NCBI GenBank assembly: GCA_947179485.1
Contig: OX359246.1
Span: 73,125,508-73,189,507 of the forward strand
From: Allacma fusca
Taxonomy: Eukaryota > Arthropoda > Collembola > Symphypleona > Sminthuridae
DNA length: 64,000 nucleotides
Reading direction: 5' to 3'
Positions 1-12,526 of this stretch are shown one piece after another. Positions within the stretch are counted from its first letter, which is position 1. Each line of letters starts with the position of its first letter. Under the pieces are notes generated by a model, which saw only the letters and a list, made by a program, of their open reading frames with translations, was not told the origin of the DNA and did not search any database. A program made the translations under genes and the position numbers.

Positions 1-1440
1 GTTAAAGTTTCTTACCTGGTACATAGGGATTTTACATGGGGATTATACCTGGTGCAGTATATGATAGTTGCTGGTGCGTTGTACCAGGAAAAATACCTGG
101 TGCAAGTAATGTAAATTATAATAGCGTGTACCGTGGTACAATACATTTGTACCAGGCATTTGCTGCACCAGGAAAAATCAATGTTAAAGGGCACGTGAGA
201 AAGACTGGTTCTTTGGTTTGGGGCTGGATTTTGGGTAGGTTAAACTGGTGCTGGCAATGAGGAATCTTCGTAAGGGGTACCAGGTGTACACTTGGTATCA
301 ATTGAGGTTAAACTGGTACTGGCTATGAGGAATCTTCGTAGGTGGTACCAGCTATATACTTGGTATCAATTGAGGTCACAGTGGTACTGGCAATGTAAAT
401 TCCTGTAAGTTGTACCAGGTATACATGATGTATCAATTGAAGTCTAACAGGTAATAATTACATCTAAGAAGCGCGTGAGTTCAATGATTAGAAATTAACA
501 AGTTGGGGTGCAATCCGGATTTTCGGATTTGGAAACCTAACCCGTCGTTTCGGACGTTCAGGTTAGGTTAGTTCGAGTGGAAAGGCGCGCTATTGTCACC
601 ACGATGGCCCCTTCGGGGCCATCGCAGTGGCAGCGCTCCTTTCCAATCGAACTAACCTAACCCTCACTGTCCGAAACGACCACCAACACGAAACAGACCC
701 TAGGACGGCGATATCTTAATGTAATGGAATAATGGGGTAGATGAAAGAATATGTTCTCGACGAGGAATTTAATCTGTGGAAGAAATAAGTTATATAGGAA
801 GAATTTAAGGAAGAAGCAGGGGGCACACGTGGTAGCTCTTTGCAAGAATTACTAAGTTTTGGTTTCACATGTCAAATTATGTATTAACTTGGCACTACGT
901 GCCAAGTACGCCTAATTGCTTTGTTGGGACAATTAGACTATTGTCGTCGTGTTGATTCCCTCGATTAATGTTTGTCGTAGCCGCCATTTCGTGTCAACTT
1001 GTGTGGACACAATTAGTACTACATTGTCGTTATGTTGATTTCCTTGCTTAGTATTTTTGGAAGCCGCCATTTTGTACGAACTTAATTATTACGAAGCGTG
1101 TAGTCGGTGCGCGTCAGGAAGTATTCTCATTGTCATTACAAGTTTAGCCTCACTACCTGGTAAACCTTCCGGGAATTTTCACTGCACGCACCATCTAACC
1201 TCGATTGATACAAAGTATATACCTGGTATCATACCAAGTATATACATGGTACACCTGACGATAATTGCCATTTCCAGTACCAGTTTAACCTGAATTGATA
1301 CCAAGTATATACCTGGTGCACTAAGTGTCTGGTGCACTAGTAAAGTACCAGGTATTTTTCCTGGTGCAACAAACGTCAGTTTGTGTAGTTCGTACCAGGC
1401 CTTAGGAACCAGGAGTATATCTGGTGTCGTGTACCAGGAA
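1..1440. mobile_element. Foldback-type inverted-repeat element
   Basis: Left arm (about 1-450) and right arm (about 1140-1440) are imperfect inverted repeats built from short ACCTGGTA/TACCAGGT-type motifs. The left arm also holds three degenerate tandem units of about 80-90 bp (240-440) containing TTGGTATCAATTGAGGT. This layout is typical of foldback elements or large MITEs. No coding capacity is seen. The left end may lie before the window, so the terminal repeat and target duplication cannot be confirmed. The right end abuts the intron just before exon 4 of the decayed IDS copy. Confidence 0.6.
544..680. repeat. Long near-perfect hairpin inside the foldback element
   Basis: The two arms (about 66 bases each) start with GTCGTTTCGGAC and meet at a GGCCCC-TTCG-GGGGCC tip, so the whole 137 nt can fold on itself. 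The arms share GGTTAGGTTAGTTCGA and GGAAAGG with only scattered mismatches. It could be the core of the surrounding element or a separate small palindromic insertion. No function is inferred. Confidence 0.8.
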
Positions 1441-1469
1441 AGAAACTATAGCCCCTTGTGGCATTGCAG

Positions 1470-2236
1470 ATACAATCTCGAATTTTATAAAGACATGATG
1501 GAATTCAAAAATGGATTCTACACATTTTATCTCCCGATTGTAACCACCATGATAAAGGTAAATCCAAGTTTGGTAAAATAACTGCCTAATACGTTTTGCA
1601 AAATATAATAATAAATTATGGTCCTGACATATTATAAGTTGCGCGGACACATTTGAAATTCATATTTAGAACGGGATTCGGGACAAGGCTACACATATGG
1701 AAGTTTAAAGGCTGGCGTTAGACATTGGGTTTCTTTTTGCTATGCAAGATGATTACTTGGACTGCTTTGTGGATCCAATGCTGACAGGGAAAATCGGGAC
1801 GGATATTGAAGATGGGAAATGCACCTGGCTAATTGTCAACGCTTTTGAAAAATCTGAACAGCAACGTCAGCTGCTGCTGGTAATTATTGTTGATTTAGTT
1901 CCAGACAAATCCTTGTTTATCCATAATTGATTGGAATTTACTACAACACATTTGAAATATGTCAAAATATCGTTCAACTATTTTTAATATGGTATACAAT
2001 TTGCACCAAAATGGAAAATATTCTTCAAATTGTAGGAAAACTACGGTTCGAAGGACCCGTTGAAAGTGAAAAGGATCAAAGAATTGTACCAAGAAATTGG
2101 GATTCCCCAACATTACAAAAATACGGAAACGGAACTAACTAAAAAATTGCAGAGCCAAACTGGACACTTATCTGTAACCAAGCTGCGGCCATTTTTTAAT
2201 GACCTGATTGGATCTCTTTTGGGTAGAGTCCGTTAG
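1470..2236 (+). pseudogene. Isoprenyl diphosphate synthase, decayed partial copy (exons 4-6)
   Basis: Three exons (1470-1557, 1670-1879, 2036-2236) match exons 4, 5 and 6 of the gene at 7286-10139 with the same splice sites, an estimated 95% or more identity, and the same AATAAA (2361). Homology starts near 1447 and ends near 2370. The second Asp-rich motif QDDYLD and the GTDI...K...WL block are kept. Exon 5 carries a TAA at 1706-1708 where the full gene has GTG GAA, and lacks one serine codon. Exons 1-3 are not in the window: they are either lost or lie left of position 1 beyond the foldback element. The stop makes an active enzyme unlikely unless that segment is skipped. Confidence 0.85.
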
Positions 2237-2789
2237 AAAGTATCAAAATACCAGTTGCATTAGTGATGGTAAGCTTCTATAAGGAAAGCAGTTAACTCTA
2301 CATTTTCATAAATAATAATCTATATGCACTGGCTGTAGTACTTGACTGATGCTGATTTTTAATAAATTAAGGAGAGATTGACATAGAAAACAAATAGTAG
2401 ATTCAACTAACAAGAATTTGTAACTGCAACTTGCGAACAGTGTTTGCAATGAAAATTTTCTTCAACGAGATTAAAATGCCGATGAACAATAGATCAAGAT
2501 TTGATTCTGCCAATCATATCGACTGGATTCTCTTCAGTCATGTCAATCTCATTCTAACCTCCATTAATTCTGCCATATTCTCCTGTTCCATTATAACTTA
2601 CAGCGATAGGTAAATACTTATAATTAGTAACTACAGTAGTACTCAATTCGGAGCTGTAAGAATAACTTACGCTGTAGGTGTAACGTTTCATGGTATTCGT
2701 AGTAATTTTGAATTTAACCGCTTTTTCTTTTTTGCTTCAAAATAACAACTTTTTTGTAATCAAGAAAATATGGATGTGGACTTTGTGCT

Positions 2790-3060
2790 GGAGGAAATTA
2801 CTCGAGTATCAAATGTAAATTCAAGTACGGGTTCAAGTAATTTTGAATTTATGTCCCGAACTCGTACTCGTGCTTTTGTTTAAGTTTTTTGAACGTACTC
2901 GTACTCGCTCTGATACTCGTTAGAAATATACTCAAGTTCGAGTACGAAAACGGATACTCGACCGACGAGTACAAGTACCAATTTAAGTTGATACCGTACT
3001 CGACCCGTACCCGTACTCGAACTCGAAACTCGAGTATCTACTCGTACTCGTGATGAGCTA
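2790..3060. repeat. TACTCG-motif repeat, degenerate
   Basis: Dense degenerate ACTCGTACTCG/GAGTACAAGTACG motifs. The same motif fills the hAT MITE at 14853-16162, so this is probably a decayed relative. Ends and target duplication are not recognisable. The flanks (2370-2790 and 3060-3347) show no gene. Confidence 0.5.
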
Positions 3061-3355
3061 TATTCATAAGTGTCAAGAACTTATGCTTTCCTTTTTTTTA
3101 ATTTGTATACAAAATTCCGTAAGCATAAATAATACTAACTTTTAAATAACGAAATGATACTTCTTCAATTGAGCTCTTTTGTTTCACCTTTTGAACTCAG
3201 CAGTTTACCTTCTTCCCACAGGAGGGACTCCTGAAGTTTTAAAATCCATAAGAACACCAACAAGACTGGAAAGTCACAACCCATGTGACTAAGAACATGT
3301 GCTGCACATTGTTTGAATCCAGGAGAATCATATCAAAAGCCGTAAGTCACTGCGC

Positions 3356-4922
3356 CAGTGATGCCCGTTACCTTTCTAGTCTAGTCAATTCTAGTACTGT
3401 ACTATTATATTCCTATTATATTCTTAACTGCTTGTGACTTGGCTATTCTAGTCTATTCCAATTCTCTCCAAGTCAACAAAATCCTAGTCTATTCCAAGTC
3501 TATTCACCTATTCATATTCATAATGCGTTTCTTTGAGCTTCTATGTCAAAATCGAAAGGAACTTGAATCACGCTTGTTAGGTACATTCTTAAAACATCAT
3601 TATTACCCAGGTAGCTGAATTGGAAACAGCACTAAGCTGCTCGTTCTGATTCGGAATCTGGTTTTTCAAGGGAGCAAACTTAGAATATTTAACTGAAGTT
3701 TTTTCGATGCAGCTTGAGATCGTTGAAGTACTGGGTATATCATCTTGTTCCGTGACAAGATTTGGCTCATCCGACTGTGGCTTGGGTTCTGAGTTACTCA
3801 ATTTATTAGGGCGGTGTCAGCCCCCTTATAAAATAATGTTGTCCGGGGGTCCGTGGGTCCGTTTATTGTCCCGCTGTTTTCCTCCGGAACTACTCGACCG
3901 ATTTTGTTCGAAATTTTTACGAACATTTTTTAGTATACTTCCTCGGACGAGTCCGTTATTGGTTGAAGTCGGTAGGAGTGTTCGTAAGTAAAAAAAAATA
4001 AAACGAATAAAATCTTTATTTTCTCCCTAACTGTTCCACCGATTTCAATGATTTTTTTACACATACTAGTCAGTACTGCTACCTTTATTTTTTCAAAAAT
4101 TATTAAAATGTTTCATTTTTATTTTCGAAATGAGCTCAACATAATATTATAAAAGGAAAGGAGTGATGGTCGTAGTTGATGCCGCCCTACGCGACATCCC
4201 TAAATAATCGCGGAGCGATGATTTTTCGTCTTTGGTTTTGACAAATTCGACGGAGGATTGTTAAGTTCAGTTTTTGAAAATTAATGCTGGCGTGCAAGAA
4301 GCTGATATGGTTTTAATGTCAATTGGCGACAGATCAGCTTTAATCGTGGAATAAGTTTCGCAAATGTGAGGGGATTTCTCCCCGTTTTGGGGGATATTAA
4401 TAACACAAATCTTGTCGTTTGTTACTGCCACACGTATCTGTTTTGAAAGCCCCAAACTTGGCTCGTGTTACAAAAATCTAGCTTTTTGTTATAGTTCTGG
4501 TTAAATCAAAGGAAGTAAGGGGATACTGATGAAACTTAAAGGGTAATTTGGTTAAAGTGCCATAATAAACACAAACTATTTAATGAAATGGCAAGTGTAA
4601 GAAGAGTTTTCACAATTATAAAAAGAAATACCATAGCACCGCAATACGTCCTTCTGGATAAACGCAAATTTTAGTCATACGTTTGATAGTGCAGTTGAAT
4701 GGCTCACATTCCTCCTTAGACGTTGGAATAATGATATCGCCCTAGTCAATTCTAGTCTATTCGCTCTATGTTAACATTCTGAGTATTCTAGTCTATTCTA
4801 TTCCTTTTTAATTTGCAGCAAGGCTATTCAAGTCTAGTCTATTCAATTTGATTGTACACCCGGGCTATTCTATTCAGTTCCCTAGTTTCCTAGTCTAGTC
4901 GGACTAGACTAGGGCAGCACTG
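3356..4922. mobile_element. hAT-like non-autonomous element, TCTAGTCTATTC family
   Basis: Ends CAGTGATGCCC and GGGCAGCACTG are near-perfect inverted repeats, flanked by imperfect 8-bp duplications (CACTGCGC/CACTTTGC). Sub-terminal parts consist of AGTCTAGTCTATTC motifs. A second copy lies at 32480-34792. The interior has minus-strand coding remnants shared by both copies (for example 3589-3801 and 4267-4455) that I cannot assign to a family. This copy holds a MITE at 3808-4188 that the other copy lacks. Confidence 0.8.
3808..4188. mobile_element. AGGGCGG-ended MITE, nested copy
   Basis: Starts AGGGCGGTGTCAGC and ends with the inverted form of AGGGCGGCATCAAC. It is inserted in the hAT element around it; the empty counterpart is at about 34098. 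The same family occurs in reverse orientation at 5041-5455. Target duplication and superfamily were not determined. Confidence 0.7.
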
Positions 4923-5040
4923 CACTTTGCTGCTCCTAAAGTAACAAACAAGTTTAACAATGTAGACAATTTCTCAAAGCATAAGCAACACAACTCTGGC
5001 CTTAATTAAAAATCACAGTGATTATTTAAGACTTTCATGC

Positions 5041-5455
5041 AGGGCGGCGTCAGCTACGATCATCTTCCCTTACTCCATTTATTGTATTATTGCTCCTTTC
5101 AGAAATGCCTGTTACAAATCCAATAACATATAAAACTGAAACATTTGAAAAATGTTTTTATAATTCTTGAAAAAATTGTGTTATTAGTACTGACTGGTAT
5201 GTGTATTTAAATGTTGTGTAATAAAAGGTATAATAAAGGTTGTGTATACAAATTTCACTGACATTGGCGGAACAGTTCAGGAGCAAAACCAAAATTGTAT
5301 TCCTTTTTTTATGTACGACCACGTGGGCCATTTCAACCAAATACAATGTTAGCGAAACTTTTGAACAAAATCGCTTGAGTAGTTTCGGAGGAAATTTGCA
5401 GGACATACGCAGGCTCACGGACAATACTATTTTATAAGGGGGCTAACGCCGCCCT
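5041..5455. mobile_element. AGGGCGG-ended MITE, second copy, inverted
   Basis: Begins AGGGCGGCGTCAGCTACG and ends GGGGGCTAACGCCGCCCT. Its reverse complement matches 3808-4188 over most of its length, including CCCCCTTATAAAATA near one end and TTTCCTCCGRAACTACTC further in. No coding capacity. Confidence 0.7.
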
Positions 5456-7285
5456 TAAAACCAAGACGCACAACACTCCCCAATTAATTCGAAAAACATT
5501 TTTACCTCATAAAAATACTTTCAACGTATGTACATAGTTAGCTACATTTATTACTACAGGTTCAGTCAGGAATATCTTACAATTATCTAGTTTACATTAT
5601 CTTAAAAGTTCAAAGTACCTATGTAACACATGTTTGTATCACATTCAAAAAACAAATTCCATAAATAAAATTAAAATACATATTTCTTATCTTTAACATC
5701 ATTTTCATAACTCATGGAGATGGAGGAGCAAGGGAACAGGCACAGCACATCATAATTGCCCACCTAAAAATGAAATAATTCCTCCTCCTGCCTTCATTGT
5801 ACCTATTCATGTACATGTGTAGGTCCTACTAACAGGCCAGGAGCCGTCTATTTAGTCTTAATTGTTGGTTTCGTATTGCATAGCAGTTAGCAAGGCAGGC
5901 AGCATAGGAAAATCAGAATAGTTGCTGCAAGTGAGAATTTTCTCATTTCCTGGCCGTAAATTTCTCATGGCTTGAAAAACTTGCACTTATTTATCAAGTT
6001 GTAAGCAGTAATTGAACGTAATTAAGTTTTCAAGAAAACGGATAGTAATTGATTCAGTGCGAATATTTTTACTGACGTCGCTTTATATTTCTCAATAACC
6101 TCAAAGCAAGGTAAATCCTCTTGTGGTACGGATTGGAAGCTACTAATGGAAATCCCATCTAAGGATACTGAAGAATAGTCGATTATTTTTGTTTATCCTG
6201 GGAACAATAATAATTATGATAATATTGTTCTTGTCTATCATTGTTGTATCATTTTATTTAAGCCAATATTATATGTTACTACAAGGATTTCCTCTGTAAT
6301 TATCCCGTAATAATAAGATTGCATACATCCTCAGGGTCTAATTATTATAAAAGGCCATATAATACGAGTCCGTGTTCCAACACAAGTTGTGCGATTTGAA
6401 CAAGCTGAAGCTCCGAAAGATTGCACAGAATTCTTAAAATTCGTGGAAAATAATCCTTATAAAATTTACCTACTTTTCAAATCTCTGATACATGTAAAAA
6501 AATAAAATAAAATTTCCAGAAAATTTCCCATTCTCTATTACAGGATTGTATATCAATATTAAAGTACAACTATTATAAATATCGGAAAGTTCAAAATGAA
6601 TTCAGCCAGAAAATTGTGTAGTTTTAACTTGTTAGGGCGCACTGCAGTCAAATTCGGAATCAGCCAATTCAGAAAGGAAATTAGGATCCAATCAAAATTT
6701 TACCACTCGGAAAAGCTACGAGGTAGTGTTAAAGCATTTTGTAAAGTTTGATATTTCAAAATTTGTTTCGCTGACGTCGGTCAATATCTGCAGTCATTAG
6801 GGTTAGGAACATGAAGCAACTTGTTCTGTTCTATTTAGTTTTCGCCCACTGTTTATTTATTGTTCTTGCACATTTGTTTTCTAACACAATTGTTTTCCCT
6901 TCACTTAAAGTCGTCCGTCGGGGCCACCTACTGTCCTTTTCAGTCGGCCCTCAGGACAGCTTTAACCCAGGATTCCAGAGAGCTTCTGTAATGAATAAAC
7001 TCGACTGTGGGCTTTGAAAAAGCGTCGCTAACGATTGCAAGAGCATTTATTAGGTTACGACTATACAACATTATCATATACGAAACTTGGGCTGCGACAG
7101 AATTCTTTGCGATCTTAATTTATACATAGATATAGTATATTAAAATGGGTGTTATTACAAGTCCCGACTATACATTCATAGTCAATGAAACAAATTTTAA
7201 GTCAATCTAAAATCAGCTTCACATGAATGACTTTTGACGTTATTTTGATGCAGGATTCCTGATTTTTTGTTTTTTGCATAAAGGA
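5456..7285. other. Intergenic, nothing recognised
   Basis: AT-rich sequence upstream of the IDS gene. No convincing ORF, repeat or RNA gene was seen. A promoter or a 5' non-coding exon of the IDS gene could lie here; neither can be pointed to. Confidence 0.5.
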
Positions 7286-10139
7286 ATGAAACTCGTCCCA
7301 ATCGAAAGACTCAAAACATGGCGTAGTCATTTCCCGCACATTATTGATGATTTGAAAAGTACTATTCCTGAGGGGGAGAAAATGGCGATGGCCGCTAAAT
7401 GGGTGGACGATGTGGTGGATTACAATACTCCGCATGGTAAAGGGATTAGGTATACACTGATATGTAGATTTAATATATAATTACAAGATATTGCATATAG
7501 CCATTTATTCCATCCAGCCTGTACAAATCCAAATGGTAAAATATTCGATTACCGCTTTTGTATTAAGCTGTCTTAATACAAAAGAATTTTTCGCCGTATA
7601 CATATGTGTATTTCAGCATTGATTTAGGTTATTTTGTTCCATTAGCTAATTATTCTAATGCCCATATTTTGTGATCATTCACAGAGCAATTCAAGTTATT
7701 CTAGCGGATCAATATTTAAGTAACGACACATCTCCGGAGAATATTGTAAGCATAAATCAACTGGCATGGATGATGGAATTGGTGAGATTTTAGTAGCAAA
7801 TAATTTAGTGATCGAATTTTCACAGGTTTTTAGTTAATAGCATTAAGGATTGCTGATTTGAGAATGCCATGGTATATTGGGCATCATGCCTGCCCAAAAT
7901 TTTCAATTTGGGCAAACACGTAGATTGTGGACATATTCGGCACGGGCATTTTGGGCATTTTCATTGCTGGGCATATTCGGCATTTTGGGCATATTCAGTT
8001 CAAATTTTCGGGTCGACTACCTTTTCCAGACGTTATTGGTCGCTGCTACTACTGCACACTACCCCGCTCACACCGTTATAACTAAAAGCGATTACTCGAC
8101 GGTTTTAGCACACAGGTAAATAAATCTGGTCTGTAGACAATTGTAGGAGTTGTTGTTTTTAAAACGTCTAACCATTGTTACTACTTGACAAAACTCACAT
8201 TTTGGAATGAAATAAACTATGCCAACCTCGAAGCACTGGTCAGAAAATTTGAGAAATTTTATTTAGGCTGGAGGTGGAGCAAATGCTACAGAGGATGAAA
8301 GTTATACAAATCAAAGTTCTGGTGGTAAGGATTTGTTGATGACATATTTATCACTCGAGTCTTCTCATTAACTTTATACAAAATGCAACAAAACTGTATT
8401 CGTCAATAATTCAATATAAAAAGTCTGTGTGATACACAGCGAGTATCGAAATATAATACATTTAAACAAAATTGCCATGTACACCTTTATTATGAATTCG
8501 TTTTTAACAGTGAATAGTGGCATTTTTGGCTCGATTGTATTACTGTTTTACCTACCAGAAATGCAGAATATGCCCTGCCAAATATGCCCAAATTCAGGGC
8601 ATTTTTCCAATGTGCCAATATGCCCAAAAATATGGTACGTTGGCGGGCATATGTGTATACGAGGGCATTTTCAATCTACATTCCCTAGATAGAATAATTG
8701 AGAATAGGGGGAAATGTTTTCAATTTTAAACACAAAAATATAGGTGCAAGCATCCGCATGCGTTATAGATGATATTTTGGACGAATCGGAGACTAGGCGA
8801 GATCGTTTATGCTGGCATAAAGTGAACAACCGAGGAATGGAGGGGTTTAACGATGGTTGGTTCTTAAATTGCGCCGTGTACGAGTTACTCAGAAAGTATT
8901 TTGGTCACACGGATTACTACTCCGATTTGTTCGAGTTAATCATATACACCACACAATTTGGAATGTACGGAGAAAGCAGAGACGTACGAAATGCTCTTGG
9001 AAAAAACTACGACTTGTAAGCTACTACAGGTTTATTCTAATATATTTCGTACTTTTAGATCAATAATCCAACACATTATTTTCTCATTGTTATAACCTGG
9101 CATTCACGAAATTTCGTTGAGCTCATTGAAATCAAATCCAGAAATAGAATTTATTATCGTGTTGAGCTCGGAATTTTTTGACAGGCTAACGGGTTCTTGA
9201 ACATTACATTTATGGGTTTATTCGTATGTGCTAGGGTAAATTCAACTAAAGTTCGTAATACCTTTCCCATACCCTCCAAATTTTCCTCTGCATAAAATGT
9301 ACCATGTATAGAATATGGTGCAGAAAAAAATTTATTTTGTATTAGCTTTGATGGCTCCTTGGCATTGCAGATACAATCTCGAATTTTATAAAGACATGAT
9401 GGAATTCAAAAATGGATTCTACACATTTTATCTCCCGATTGTATCCACCATGATGAAGGTAAATCTAAGTTTGGCAAAATAACCGGCGAATACTTTTGCA
9501 AAACATAATAATAAATTATAGTCCTGACATATTATAAGTTGCGCGGACACATTTGAAATTCAAATTTAGAACGGGATTCGGGACAAAGCAACACATATGG
9601 AAGTGGAAAGGCTGGCATTAGACATTGGTTTTCTATTTGCTATGCAAGATGATTACTTGGACTGCTTTGTGGATCCAATGCTGACAGGGAAAATCGGGAC
9701 GGATATTGAAGATGGGAAATGCACCTGGCTAATTGTCAACGCTTTTGAAAAATCTTCTGAACAGCAACGTCAGCTGTTGCTTGTAATTATTTTTGATTTA
9801 GTTCCAGACAAATCATTGTTTATCCATAATTGATTGGAATTTACTACAACACATTTGAAATATCTCAAAATATCGTTCAACTATTTTTAATATGGTATAA
9901 AATGTGTACCAAAATGGAAAATATTCTTCAAATTGTAGGAAAACTACGGTTCGAAGGACCCGTTTAAAGTGAAAAGGATCAAAGAGTTGTACCAAGAAAT
10001 TGGGATTCCCCAACATTACAAAAATACGGAAACGGAACTAACTAAAAAATTGCAGAGCCAAACTGGACACTTATCTGTAACAAAGTTGCGGCCATTTTTT
10101 AATGACCTGATTGGATCTCTTTTGGGTAGAGTCCGTTAG
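7286..10139 (+). CDS. Isoprenyl diphosphate synthase, FPPS/GGPPS-like, six exons
   Basis: Exons 7286-7449, 7685-7781, 8744-9015, 9371-9458, 9570-9782 and 9939-10139 have GT/AG borders and compatible phases, giving 344 codons, close to the usual 350 of farnesyl diphosphate synthases. This enzyme class condenses allylic diphosphate with isopentenyl diphosphate. Motifs in order: YNTPHGKGIR (IPP-binding region, K and R kept), first Asp-rich motif DDILDESETRR in exon 3, FNDGWFLN, FYTFYLP in exon 4, second motif QDDYLDCF with GTDIEDGKCTWL in exon 5, and NYGSKDP...VKRIKELY in exon 6. The ATG at 7286 is the first in-frame methionine after an AG; an extra 5' exon cannot be excluded. Residues -5 and -4 before the first motif are Ser and Ala, where FPPS has two aromatics, so a longer product is possible. 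AATAAA lies at 10264. A partial decayed copy is at 1470-2236. The protein ends in RVR without a peroxisomal or membrane signal. Confidence 0.88.
7869..8690. mobile_element. GGGCATATT-motif repeat element in IDS intron 2
   Basis: Intron 2 (7782-8743) is much longer than the other introns. Its two sides are full of GGGCATATTCGGCATTTTGGGCA-like motifs (7875-8000 and 8565-8670, opposite orientation), as in the hAT MITEs elsewhere in this window. Clear terminal repeats or target duplication were not found. Between the arms, a short exon-like piece ends in a good GTAAGG donor near 8324; it may be a remnant of the element's own gene. Confidence 0.5.
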
Positions 10140-10263
10140 CAAGTATCAAAATACCAGTTGCATTAGTGATGGTAAGTTTCTAAAAGGAAAGCAGTTTACT
10201 CTACATTTTCATAAATAATAATCTATATGTATTGGCTGTAGTACTGTACTGATGCTGATTTTT

Positions 10264-10269
10264 AATAAA
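10264..10269 (+). terminator. Poly(A) signal of the IDS gene
   Basis: AATAAA 125 bases after the stop codon. The same signal at the same spacing is kept in the decayed copy (2361-2366). Confidence 0.6.
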
Positions 10270-12526
10270 TTTACATCTGATATACTATATGTGATTGTAA
10301 AGACTTGCCCTCCTCAGGACAAATTACATTTCGGTGAAGTTTTTGAATAAATTTAAACTTCAGAAATTCGTGTGATCAAAATTTCGAAAAACCAGATTTT
10401 AGGGCGACTTGAATCTTTGAAAAATCTGAGGTCAAACGCATCACCCGATATCCTTTAAAACAGTGCTCGGAATGGGTACTCGCTCAGTGGCAATCGGGTA
10501 GTACCTAATAAATATGGGTAGCACTGTGTAAAATATCTGTAACCGTGCATGGTGTACCGGAGTATTTTGGGTACTTCAAGGATTTCTACTGGGATGGATT
10601 ACTGTGGCTAAGATATGCCAACTATGTAATTTGGCGTAAACCTGCTTTGCTCCTTTGTATACGGATCCTCGTATCAGTAAAAGAACCACGAGACTTCGTT
10701 GCATTTCTGATCGCTTATTTATAGGCTAATATGAGGGAGCGCATCAAAGAAGAATTTCAAGGGACATGTTCTTGAGATTAAATTAAATTATCTTTATTGG
10801 GACATTAGAATTAATTTAGGACGTATTATGAGTTAATTTAAGAATAAAAATACATTTATTTTTCACATTTAAATACATACATTTGTTAGCTTGGAACCAG
10901 ATTATTCTCTTGTCTTATTGCAATAAGTATCCATAGCTGGCCATTTGAAAATGCCAATGGAATTTTGGACATTTATTAAAGTGAATATTTAAGAAATTTT
11001 TAAAATCCATGAAATTTTCAGCGATTTCAGACATTTGGATTTCAGTCCCTTTGATTATTGTTGTTAATTTTGATAATATTAGCGGAGGGATCTGTGCCTG
11101 CCTTTCAGAGATTTCATGAGGTTGCAGTCTAATTTTCCCTGATTGGTCGAAAATTGCCATCTCATACACCATAAATGTGAGACAAAGTTTATGAATTTTT
11201 GTTTTATAAAGCTATAATGCAAAATAATTATTCAATCTTGTCTCCTATGTTTACGCCCTGAAACCGCAATATATGACCTGGAAAAATGATGCTCAACTAA
11301 GACTATCCGTATAAAATTTTCTAAACGCTGCTCAAATATAATGTTTCGTAAATACGCCAGGATCGTAGATGGAAAAAATGGTAGGGCCAGAAAATCCTAC
11401 TTGACTAACTTTGCGTCTTGTTTTTCGGTGGTGCCCACAAATCTCAAAGTCGGGACATATGTAATAAGCTAGTAACTATACGTTCTCCTGTAAATACTCT
11501 GAAGGCTTATTTTCAATCCAAAATTGTAGTGTGAGATTTTCGTGGAGCTATTTACAGCTCCTTTTATTGTTTACATTTTATTAAAAATTTGTACCTAAAT
11601 AAATTTTGTATATAATATTGTAATCATCGACTATAAGTAATTTAATAAATGTACAAAAACTATTGAAGTTTTAGAAGGCTTTGTGCCTTTGACCGCAGCA
11701 CTTTAATTGGAAAATACAAGATGATTCGGACTTTACTAATTTTTAGAATGAGCTCCAAAACTTATTTTTAGAACTCGTCTATACTACTCTAAACTATACA
11801 TGTACATATAGGCAATTACACAACGCGGGCTAATTCCTTATGTACGTCCGTCGGTCTGCTCTGCATTGACATGTAATTACTTGAAAATATTATTTCTTAT
11901 TTTTCTGGGAGTTACTTGCGTGCCTACAAAATTTGAGTTGATTTGAAAAAATGATTAGGTATTTTGTTTTTGGTGAGGCAAACTTTTTCGATCTTACTAC
12001 TAGATTTAGATTTTGGAGAAATTTGCTAATTTCAATGTACCATCTGAATAATGATTCCCATAGCTAAGTTCAATACCTTATTCGAACCGTCATGAGAACC
12101 CCGAATCAAATTTTTAATGTAAATGAAAGATTGATTTAACAACGAAATTTAAAAAAAAATGCAAATTTTGTCAAATCTTTAAACATTTTTTAACGCTCAG
12201 AACGAATTATCTGATATCTGCCCACCCACCTGGACTGATCGTCTTATGACGGAATTTTTAAATAATTAAAAAATCTATTCGTATCGTCAAAATATTTTGA
12301 GGCCCCACTAAATACGTTGGATAGAAATCCCTAATAAACTTCTGACCTGGAGTTGTTCGATAACAACAAGATACTCACTGACTTACTAAAACGTTCTCAG
12401 GTGGTCAGGTCATCAAGATACAGTTAAAAGAACATCAGGCGTTTGATTAGTTCGATGTGCTTACACGAGCGTTCTTATAGAAGTATCTTAAATCTAGAGG
12501 TATCTTAAAAAGTAACTTTCACTTAC
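10270..12526. other. Intergenic, no supported gene
   Basis: AT-rich. One minus-strand ORF of 85 codons (10915-11172) has no motif I recognise and could be chance. The 3'-terminal exon of the knottin-like gene to the right should lie in the upper part of this stretch, but I could not fix it. Confidence 0.4.

Noticed and set aside
10915-11172. 85-codon minus-strand ORF
   Set aside because: Length is within chance for this region, with no motif, no splice context and no second copy.
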